A stretch of DNA of 64,000 nt from Anaeramoeba flamelloides (lineage: Eukaryota; Metamonada; Anaeramoebidae), in contig JANTQA010000057.1 in NCBI GenBank assembly GCA_027625915.1, positions 4,464,001-4,528,000 of the forward strand, given 5' to 3'. Below the pieces are notes generated by a model that was not told where the DNA came from, ran no database searches, and saw nothing but the letters and a program-made list of their open reading frames with translations. The position numbers were made by a program, and so were the translations under genes. Of the stretch, positions 24,101 to 34,200 are shown one piece after another. Every line of letters starts with the position of its first letter. Position 1 is the stretch's first letter.

Positions 24101-27100
24101 ATCAATTCATTAAAAATTGTATTGCACTTGAATTTAGACTGATAATCCTTTCAAAATATTGAGAATTTCCAATTAATGAAATTTTTTAGATTTTTTTTTT
24201 CATAAATTAATTAATTAATTTTTAAATTTATTATTTTATAATTACAAAAGGATACCGCAGGACAAGAACGCTTCGAATCAATCTCAAGAATGTATTATAG
24301 ACAAGCAAACGTTGCAATAATTTGTTATGGTAATCCAATTCATTTTTATCTACATGAATAATCATTAAAAAACAAACAAAATTCCTGAATTTTAGTATTC
24401 TCAACAAATATATCTTAAAAGTATTATCACAATGAGAAAACCCATCTCAGATAATTGGCACAAGTTTTTTTTATCAGAATTCATTTTAATCTTTATTCTT
24501 AATATTATAGAGAAACAATGTAAACCCCATTTCAAAAATTTGAACACACCCAAAAACAAAAATATTCAAAATAAAACCCAATTTATTCGATTTTATCAAA
24601 CATAATATTAAACCACATTTAAGTTACCGAATATTAATGTTTTTATAAGTAATCATTTTTATCTAAATAAAAGAAAAAAATATAAAACAAAAAATTAAAA
24701 ATCTGGCTTGTTCAAAATGATGAAACGAGCAGAACAAAAAATGTATTGGTAAATTTGTTGAAATTTCCACTAATAATTGTTGATCGATCAAATGTTAAGA
24801 TACCATCTACCAATTTTATTTGGATTTTTCTATTTAAAGAAACTCAACACTTGTCCTTCTATCAACCATTGAGAAAAAAATTTCCAGATCTAACCAAACA
24901 GATTATGTAACTCCAAAAAAGGAAATGAAAACAAAACAAAAAAGACAAAAAATGAAATAGTTTGTAAAATCAAAATTATTACCAAATTGAATGTAAAGTT
25001 TAGTATTGTTATTCTTTCAACTATTTAAACCGTGCCGATTTTTTTGGAATTTAGTTTATATTAAATATAAGAGTCTTCATAAAAATTGGTTTTTATTTTT
25101 TTTCTATTAAAAAATGAGTTCTCAAAGTTCACCTGTTTGTTGGTAGTTTTTTTTTTTTTTTTACTTCTCAAGTACTTTGTAAAATTTTTGATTTCGAATA
25201 AATATTTTTAAATTCTTTTTTTCTAAAAGAGAGATAATTAATTAATTCATCAAAACCTAGGATTTTTAATTTTTGAATTAACTCGGATTTTCCTTTATAT
25301 ATTTTTATTCTGACAGGATCAATTTTTGCTTCATTTTTATAAATAAGTGAAGGAGTATGTGAGTTGTTTTATAAAAATTTTGTAATTTTTTTATTAATTC
25401 AAGTACCAATTTCTTAAAAATCTGTTTTTGACAAACCAAATATTTCTAATCCATCTAATAATTGGCTATGTAATACCGGTTTTAAAACAATGAATTTTTA
25501 ATCGATTAGAAAAAATATTTTTCATATAAGACATTGAAAAAATTTTTAAAATTGGTCTTAACTTTATCAAGGTTTTAAAAAAATATTTTATTTATTTTTT
25601 TTTTTTTCAGAAAGCCAAGTTGAACAAAATGATCTTCAAAAAGACAAATAATCATTAAGAAAATTTAGACTCTGTAATGTCTTTTTGAAATGAATTTAAT
25701 TAATAGCTAAAAATCTTCTTGTTCACCTTTTTTCAGTAAAAGTTCAGTAATAAAGAATAGATAATGCTCTTTTCATAAATTGTGATTAACTTTTTTTTAG
25801 TTTTTAGTTTTATTTTTTGAATACTAAATATATCAGGTTTTTATATGTTTGGGATGATTTAAAAGTAAATTATTAATAAGATTTAATAATTAGTTGCCCT
25901 TTATTACTAAAGGGATTTTTTTTGTTTTTTCAATTTATTATTCCAGGCAAGTCACAGTTTTTGAAATGCAGTTGATTTGATAATTAATATGAAAATAATT
26001 GAAAGAAATAAAAGTGCTATATATTTTTTTTTTAAAACTCAAACTTTTTGTCTGTGAAAATTTAACTAGATAATTCTAGACAACTACAGATGAGAAAGAG
26101 ATTAGAACACTTAAAAATTTAAGATAATACTGTACTCACTGTGGAAAGATTTTTGGAAATACTTTAGTAATTAGGCAAAGTTTGAAAATTTTCTGATCTT
26201 CTAATTAGGAATTCTAACAAAGGTAAAATAAGAAGTATTTTACTAATAAATTCGACTCTAGAAATGTTATTAAAAGTTATTTTAGAAGAGTTTAACAAAT
26301 TTTTTTGCGAGACGTTGTAAATCTCATAAATCCCAAAAGATTGCCGCGCTCAATTATTTACTACCTTGGAAAATTAATTTGGTTGAAGGAACCCAATTAT
26401 TTGTTCAATAGACGACAAAGAAAAAAGTCCTTCAATTTTCCGTAAAAGGTTGGAAATTGAATGAATTCCCTTTATTTGTTTAAAAACAATGCTGAAAACC
26501 AAACTGCGTTATTGGTTTTGGTTTGAAAAGAAATCAATATCATTTTTTAAAAATAAAATACGTTTGGTTTCTCTTTTTATCTTTAAAAAAAGAGAGAAAA
26601 GACCATTAATAACAAGATCCTGAAAATGAGATTAAAACATATTTACAAATTTAAGAAATTTGAAAAAAAAAAAAAAACATTTTATTTTACTAAGTCAAGT
26701 TTAGAAATTATTAGAGGAATGCTCAAAATCAGTCATTGCTAAGAACACCAACAATAGATCCAGGTTTTTTAAGTTTGATCATCTTCTGAGAATTGGCTGA
26801 TAAACAGTGATTAAAAGAGGAGATAGATCTCATTGAATGGATGAATGATCTAGTTTATCTCTATAAAATTTAAACCAAGTTTTATTCCCAATGTAGAAAA
26901 TGTAAAATTTAACTTCAATGTTTCCAATAACTCCATTGGGAGAAAAAGAAGCTTTGAAAAACAAGTTATTCAAAGTACGATTAAAAAACAACAAATTAGT
27001 TTTTACTTGTTTTGTTTGTTTGTTTGTTTATATAGTTTGTTTGTTTATTGTTGTGTTAGATCTCGAGTTCCAAAAATAAATAGCACCTCATATTGTCTCA

Positions 27101-27993
27101 TTTGTTCAACAATTACCAGTTATTGTTCCTCGTTTTGGATCTCTTTCCAGACTCAAAATAATGACATTGTTCTGGTGCAAAGATTATATTAATCGTCGTT
27201 CTTCGAACTCCTCAACATAATCTTATATCACTTCGAACAATATCATATTTCTCGTTCTTCAAGGCCAAACTCAGATTATAAAAAGGAGATTATTTCCAAA
27301 TCAAAACAATAAACACATTAATTTTATCTTGAAAAATGAGTTTTATTCTTTTTATAAATATTTATTTTTTCTAATCATTTTACTTTTTTTATTTAATAAC
27401 ACATTTCCATTAAATTTAATATTTCCATTAATAATAGATGTTTGTGATCGAAAATCTTTTTCAAAACTTCAATATTGGGTAGACGAAGTTCGAGAAAATG
27501 AACGTGATTGTTTAATTTGCTTAGCTGGAACTAAAGGTATTTTGTTTATTTTTTTTTTGATTTGTATAAAGAAATATATTTTTATTCATATTTTTTTCTA
27601 TTTGTTTTTTTTTTATTTTGAATCAACGTTTTCCTTTATTTTTTCAAACAAAATAAATCAATTCAAAAAACTTTGTTTTTATAAAAAAAATATATAGTTG
27701 ATCTAGCTAAAAATCCTGAAAACAGAAAAGTGTCCATTGATGAAATAGAGAAATATGCTGATTCAATTCAAGTAAAATATATTGAAACAAGCGCAAAATT
27801 AAATCTGAATATTCAAAAATTATTTTTAACAGTAATTGAAGACTTTCTTGAATCAGAAACAAATTCAGATTCAGATTTAGAAAATCTTTCAAATAAAAAT
27901 AATAATAAAAAACTAAAAAATGATTTGGATACATTAAATTTAGGTGAAATAAATAAAAATAATTCCAAAAATTCAAATAGTATTTGCTGTTAA
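21185..27993 (+). CDS. Rab24-like small GTPase (5 exons)
   Basis: Exons 21185-21298, 21436-21504, 24251-24329, 27438-27536 and 27698-27993, giving 218 aa; every join keeps phase. The P-loop is GNTFVGKT (15-22), switch I has TIG at 39-41, and the G3 motif is WDTAGQE (61-67). G4 reads GTKVD (118-122) with Thr in place of the Asn of NKxD, and G5 is ETSAK (150-154). The end is ...SICC for double prenylation. The segment LGIWDTAGQERFESISRMYY, the CYD/FWV-like pattern and the TKxD motif are closest to animal Rab24, linked to autophagy and late endocytic traffic. Unlike mammalian Rab24 (DTAGSE), the catalytic Gln66 is kept, so ordinary GTP hydrolysis is expected. The switch I loop is about two residues shorter than in Rab24 with the acceptor chosen at 21435. 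The acidic and Asn-rich tail (about 170-213) is long. Function is inferred from family only. Confidence 0.85.
21741..23465 (-). mobile_element. 1.7-kb TIR element T, copy 2
   Basis: The left end 'gaagtaattacattttacc' is mirrored by 'gtaaaatgtactcacttcc' at the right, near 23442-23460. The right third is the reverse of 16790-17450. At 21860-21965 a short frame reads TTHCSICEKKANPNE, a Cys-x2-Cys pattern. Another frame at 21975-22190 reads KITIPNKFVEIKNELKKK; the equivalent DNA in copy 1 is broken. These could be traces of an element-encoded protein, but I cannot name a family. Confidence 0.5.
22297..22778 (-). mobile_element. Tc1/mariner-like MITE Q, copy 2 (nested in T)
   Basis: It is flanked by TA on both sides (22295-22296 and 22779-22780). 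It reads as the reverse of copy 1 throughout, including 'ttccaaggcaac' and 'tgaatgcaatttgttga' in inverse form. 482 bp against 478 bp in copy 1. Confidence 0.7.
24515..25045 (-). repeat. dispersed repeat family B, reversed copy
   Basis: Read in reverse it follows 10640-11120. Landmarks in inverse form are 'gttgatcgatcaaatg', 'aaaattattaccaaattgaa' and 'gaatattaatgttttta'. It sits in intron 3 of the Rab gene, whereas the forward copy (28440-28985) is just downstream of the gene. Confidence 0.5.
26040..27320 (+). repeat. dispersed repeat family A, copy 2 (intronic)
   Basis: Collinear with 9060-10370 from 'gagattagaacacttaaaa' through 'gaagtattttactaat', 'agagagaaaag', 'gtgattaaaagaggagat', 'caatgtttccaataactcc' and 'ccagactcaaaataatg' to the terminal palindrome and 'aacacattaat'. 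Confidence 0.65.
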
Positions 27994-30900
27994 TATTAAG
28001 AATAATAAAATAAAAAATTAAAAATTAAATCTATTTTATTTTTAATGATATTTTAATTTTATATTGCATTCCAGACTATATTATTATTGTTTTTTTTCTA
28101 TTATTTAAAAATATTAATACGAAATTTGTAAAAAAAACGGAATATTTTTTAAGAAAAATATATACCTCAGATGGAAATTTGAAGAAACTTAATACCGAGT
28201 ATTCTTAAAATGAAAACAGATAAAATTTTGGAAAAAAATCAATTGTTTTTTTTTTAGAAAGAATATATTTAATTCTTGGACTTTATATGTATTAAAACAA
28301 ATCTGAATAATTATATCAATTTTTTAGCAATTTTTATCTCTTTAATATGTGGGTTGCACATATTTTTGATTTTTTGAATACAAATTTTTTAAACGAGATA
28401 AAGACCAAGATAATGAATAATTTTTTTAAAATAAACTAAAAATATAATTTTTCCATACATTTTAAACCGTTCAACATTTACATAATAATACAATTTCATT
28501 CAAATTGGAAATAATTTTGATTTTTTTAAAATATGAAAATCATTTTTTCATATTTTAGTTTTTTGTTTTCATTTCATTTTTTAAAGTATGATCCTTTTAT
28601 TGATTGACTATTTTTTTCAATGATTGATATTAGGTTAAAGTTGAGTTGTTCAAAATAGAAGAACTGAAATTAAATTAGTTGGTAGTATCCAAACATTTGA
28701 TCGATCAATATTCCTAATAGAATTTTTCCAAATTTATCAATACTTGTTTTTTGTTTTGCTCTCTGCAAATTTTTAACACGTTCTTCAATTATTTGTATTG
28801 ATAATTATTTATTTTTTTGTTTTGTGAGTATTGTAATTTATAAGCAGGTGTTAATATTTCAATTAGCGAATGCTTCTAATTTGGTAGTTCTTCTTGAATT
28901 GATTAAATCAGTTTTATTTTTCAAAAATTTAATTTTGATGTGTTATAAATTTTGAATTGGCCTTTATTATCAATTTTTTAAATTAATAATGGGATGAAGA
29001 AAATCTTCATCGAAAAATAAGATTTAATATGAAACAGCAAAAAATTTTTCCAATTGTGAAAAAAAAAGTAAAAAATAGTTTTTCTTCCAAGAAAGAATGA
29101 AAAATATTATAAAAAAAATATAAAATTTCATTGACTTAAAATGAATGAAACGGTTTTATAGGGAGTCATTTTTTAAAAGATTTGAATGTAAAATTTCACT
29201 GAAAATTGATAAATCATATAAAATGACTTATTTCAAAACTTAGGCATAATTAAAGAGTTATTTAAAAAATATAATATTTTCAATTTTTCGCATTTTTGTA
29301 TAAAAAAAATATCTTTTAGAATCCAAAAAAATATACTAAAAGAAGTAAAAATAATATTATATTTATAATAAAAGATATTAGGTATACCCAAATATTAATA
29401 TTTAAAGGCTTTTTTTTTTTTTTTTTCAAACCATAATTTAATATTAATTTAATTTCTTCAATTTTTGCAAAAAATATCCTCGTTTTAATATTAATATTTC
29501 AAAATTACCGAATACTTCATGTTTCAGAATCATTAAACCTTTGGGTTATAAGCTATACTTTTTAAATAATTTTATACCCTCGAATTAAAAATTATTTAGT
29601 TTTTTTTTTTAATTAAAATTTCTCTTTATAAATTTATTACTCACATTGACTTTTTTTTTTTTTCTAAAAAAAGTTTATATTGACAAAAAAAAATTAAAGT
29701 TACCTTAAAATAGAAACGAGGAAGAAATCTATGAATCATATAAAAGGTACAAAATAAAATAAAAATAAAATAAACTTATATTATATTTTAGTAATTCATT
29801 TTTTTCTTGGTATTAATTCTCTCATAAACATAATTATTATCAAAAGAAGAAATTTCCAATAACTAAAAAATAGAACTGAACTTTTTGTAATGGTAATCCA
29901 TATATTTTAAGATTTTTAATTTAAAATTTTCAGTCTAAAAAGAAATAATCACCAACTCACTCAACAACTGGGATACACAAAACTTTTTAAATTAAGTTTT
30001 TACCTTTATTTTTTTTATTAATCACTTTTAGTATTTCCTTTCTTTACCCTTTTCTTACATTTGCTTAGAAAATACAATTTTTGTCTTTTTATTATTTCAA
30101 GAAAAACTTACAATTGAACTGTATTCTGGTATAATGTATCACAATGATAAGAAACTCTAAATAGATTAGACGATTGGAAGCAATTAAGAGGCAAATTTAC
30201 CGAATCACCACCCCCTCAATAGAAAAAGAACTGCACTTAACCCCTTATAAAAAAAAAATCAATTTATTCATAACGAAATAAATAATAAAAGATCCATTAA
30301 AACTTTAATACACCAACAAGAAAAAAAAAAAAAAAAAAGAAATTTGTTAAATATATATATATTGAAACTTAAAAAAAAAATAATTTTGTTAGTTCCAATA
30401 AAAATCAAAAGAGTATGTCTTTGGTTTAAATGTGAATAATTTTTATTAAATTTGTTCATTTTAAAAAACCTTCTTTATAATGAAAATTTCTACAAAATAA
30501 AGTTAAGTAAACAGATTTAAAAAAAATTGTAAATTAAACTAAAAATTTATTTCTATTTTCTCAGAATTTATCAAAAACAATAACTTTTACCTTTGTATAA
30601 CCAAATATATATATTTATTCAATAATATAATTTTCTTTTTCCTCAAAAAAATATTTAGAGTGGATTCATATTATCTTAAAAAATCATAAAAAGAAAAATT
30701 TGTTTAAATTATAAAAAAATAAAGAATTTAGTTATATTATATATAAATATATTTAATTTTTTATTTTAGCTGTCTAAGATCTATTATCTGTTTGTTTGGA
30801 TAACCAAAGAATGAAAAATAATGAAGAATTAAATTGGTATACAAAAAAAAAAAATGAAGAAAATAAAACAAAAAAAAAATTAAAATTAAAACAGATCTTG

Positions 30901-31288
30901 AACAGTTACAAGAAAAAAAATACAAGTAACAAGTACAATTACAAGAAAAGAACAAATAAAAAGAACAAGAAAAAGAACAAATAAAAGAATAATTTCATAA
31001 AAAACAACAACTATTTAATAGTTTGAAGTTTAAAAATTTCAATAAAAAAAAATATTAAATATTAATTAAAAAGTTAAAATACTTTTTAAAAAATATAAAA
31101 ATAAGAATTATCAAAAAAAAAAAAAAAGAAGATTTTATAAAAAAAGTTTAGAACATTGATTTATAAACCAAAATATATACTTTTCTGGAAAACAAATATG
31201 ATTTAAAGAAGATACATAAATTAAGTTCCAATACATTTTTGATATTATAAAAAATTAAAAACTATTAAGGTTTAAAATAGATTTTTCA
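27994..31288. other. intergenic region between convergent genes
   Basis: No gene is seen. It holds family B (28440-28985) and long AT simple-sequence tracts, including a TATATA run near 30350. Two overlapping frames at 30761-30984 are Lys/Asn-rich on one strand and Phe/Tyr-rich on the other, typical of low-complexity DNA. Confidence 0.6.
28440..28985 (+). repeat. dispersed repeat family B, copy 2
   Basis: Collinear with 10640-11120, sharing 'cataataatacaatttcatt', 'gattgatattaggttaaag', 'tagaagaactgaaattaaa', 'ttttgttttgctctctgc' and 'gtgagtattgtaatttataa'. Confidence 0.65.
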
Positions 31289-34200
31289 TTAAATTTTATC
31301 AAAGCTATCAAGTTCATTATTACTAATATTAGAAAAAGTAAAAAAATTAATTTGTGTATCAATTAGTTCCTCATTATAGGGTTTTATATTTTGTGATTTT
31401 TCTATTGACATTGTTGCATCAATTAATGTGTTTTCTGAACCATTTAATAAATTCTCTTGATTATTCTCAATTTCTGTAGGAGACTCATTATTATTTAAAG
31501 AATGCTGACTTGGCACCGTATATTCATTCTGGAATAATTGATCTAATTGTAATTCACTATTTAATGAACTATTTTTGACATTTAAATCATCTTTAATCAC
31601 TGTTGAATCTTTTGCACAATAATCGGTTTCGTTTTGTGTATTATTTAAATAAATTATCGAATCATTTTCATTAACAATATAATAGACATTTTCTTGTAAC
31701 AAATGTTTTTCATAGGTAATATTGGACACAATATTTTTAGAATGATTATCCATATACACATTATTAACGATCAATTCAAAATTTGGATTATTTTGGGGGT
31801 TATTAGAATTGTTCATTGAAACTGTTATCGAGTCATTATAAATAAAGTCATCACTTGAAGATATTGTGGATTCATCTAGTGACAAAGTATCATCTTCTGA
31901 TGTGATATCTGATAATTCAGAATTATACTTGTTTGATATTTTATAATTGTAGGGATAATCTTTTCCATTTTTTCTTGTGGATTTGACAGTTTTTTTCTTT
32001 TTCAGGTGCTTAAATTTAATTTTTTTATGATGCTTCTTTTTCCTCAGAGATATTTTTTTCTTTGGCTTAACTGATTTGGGATATTTATAAAAAGAATTTG
32101 ATTTTTTTTTTTGCGCCTTATCTAAATAATAATAAAAACTTGACTTTGAACTATGACTTTTTGGAGAAAACGATTTTGATCGATGTATTTTAAATTTATT
32201 TCGATTAGCTTTTGATATTTTTATTTTCTTTTTGTCAATATTATGTCGATATTTCTCTTTCAACTTGACATTATCTTTTTCCTTTGCTTTTTTTAAATAT
32301 CGAAATTCTTTCTTCTTTTGCTTATTTTTCTTCTTCTTGGATTTGAACACAACTTTATATTTTTCTATTTTTTCCAATTTTTTTTTAGTTCTCATGATTC
32401 TTTCTTTAATCTCTTGCTTCATATCCTCTGTTAGTGTAATTTTATTTTGTTTATTTTTTAAATGTTCTAATAAATTCGCAATTTTTGAAATCAAATTATT
32501 ATTATTTTCTATCGTTTCCTTTTCTTTTTGACATTTTTCAAGATATTTTTGTCTTAATTTTACCTTCAATTCAAAAACTTTATCCACTAATTCATATCTA
32601 TAATTCTTTATTAGTAACAAATCTTTAACATAATTTTGACAATCTGGTAAAATTCTCGACTGCTTTGTGTTCCAATAACATTTGTTTGTATTTGGATCCT
32701 CAACAACAATATCCAATAATTTATAGATCGACAATACTGTGCACACTCTTTGCTTTGAAAAATCAGTTAATAAAGATAAATCTTCTCTGTTGTATGTACC
32801 TATTTTATATTATTATTTGAAATATTATTATTTTTTAATTTAGTTATTTTAATCGATAATTATTTTATATGTTATAAAAATCTGCAATTTTATTAAAACT
32901 TAAATATTATTTATCCAATTTCCACTAATAAAAAACGATACCTGAGCAAAATTTGGATATTTTTTTAATTTTTTGAGATTTATTATTATTTCATTTTTAG
33001 TTGTACTTAATTATTATTGTTTTGTATTTTACTTAAGGGAAACAGATATATGTTTGATTACGGTTTTATAAGTAGTAAACCAAGAAAATATATTTAAGAA
33101 GGTTTTAGTTTTTAAACCAGTTTTTTATTTTTAAAAACAGATAAAAAAAACTACTTTCCCAAGTAGACTTTTTATTTCAAAATATTGAAAATATTTCTTT
33201 TACAATTATACAAATTATTTTAGGATTTTTTTTGTTTGGGTCCCAGTCAGTTAGATAAAAATAAACAAGAGATTAATTTGAATTATACATCCATTATTAT
33301 TTGTATTTTTTTTTTCATGGGGATATTATGAAAAAAATATTTTGATAATTCTTAGTACAAATATCTTCATTCAAATATTATAAAAGAAAAAAAAGGGTTT
33401 ATTAGAATAAAAATCTTGAAAAAATATTTTAATTAAATTAATGTAGAAATAAAAAATACATTAAAATCGTTACGGCAAGTTCCATTTTTAAGGGACAAAG
33501 TTTGATGTAAAATTAAGATCCAATACAAAATCACAAATTAATAGACACAAAATTCAGATTCTAATTAAATAATTTGCATAGAATTATATTCCAAAACATA
33601 TATTTTAATTTGAGTTTTTTTTGTATCTTGTATTTGTTGAAAGTTTGTACCTTAAAAGTAGAACTGGATATAATATTTTTTAAATTAAATAATTTGTGAG
33701 ACAATTTTGGAAACATTTTGCAATGAATTTTTTTAATTTAATTGTAATTTCATTTTTTAAAGATAATTTTGCCTTTTCAAATAAATTAATACATCTTTTT
33801 AATAAAATTTGGTGAAAATCAAGATTATATTTAAATTTAATGATAAAAACCAAATTATTGAAAAATTGCTTTTTGGAAAAAAAAAAAAAAAACAATAAAA
33901 TTACAAAAAAAAACTATTTTTATCATTTATCTATTTTGAGAACTCTTACTGAAGTGGAAAAAAATTTGGACATGGAAAAAAAGTAGGAAACTTATTTTGA
34001 AAAATTAAAAATTTAATTGCCAACATTAGTAAAACTGATCAAAACCACAAGAATTTTTTCAAGATAATAAGAATCCAAATGGAGATTAAAACCTTTTGAG
34101 AAGTATATTATTTAACTGATATTTTCTTAATTTTAATTTCATCAATATAGCCCCAAATAGAATTTTGTGAAACTCAATTTTTATTATAAAACTAAATCAT

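Larger units (their letters stand above)
21505..24250 (+). other. 2.7-kb intron of the Rab gene with TIR element T
   Basis: The intron runs from gtaagt after ...TLGIW to acaaaag before DTAGQE. It contains element T copy 2 (21741-23465) with MITE Q inside. The remainder (23470-24250) is AT-rich with nothing recognised. Confidence 0.75.
24330..27437 (+). other. 3.1-kb intron of the Rab gene with repeats A and B
   Basis: The intron splits the codon for Asp88 (CYD) in phase 1. It contains a reversed family B copy (24515-25045) and a forward family A copy (26040-27320) that ends about 115 bp before the acceptor. The stretch 25050-26035 shows nothing recognisable. Confidence 0.75.

Noticed and set aside
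27707-27976. Minus-strand frame opposite the last Rab exon
   Set aside because: It is a shadow of the Rab coding frame on the plus strand.
30761-30984. Overlapping frames on both strands, one Lys/Asn-rich
   Set aside because: Low-complexity AT-rich DNA gives such frames by chance; no splice context or domain supports a gene.
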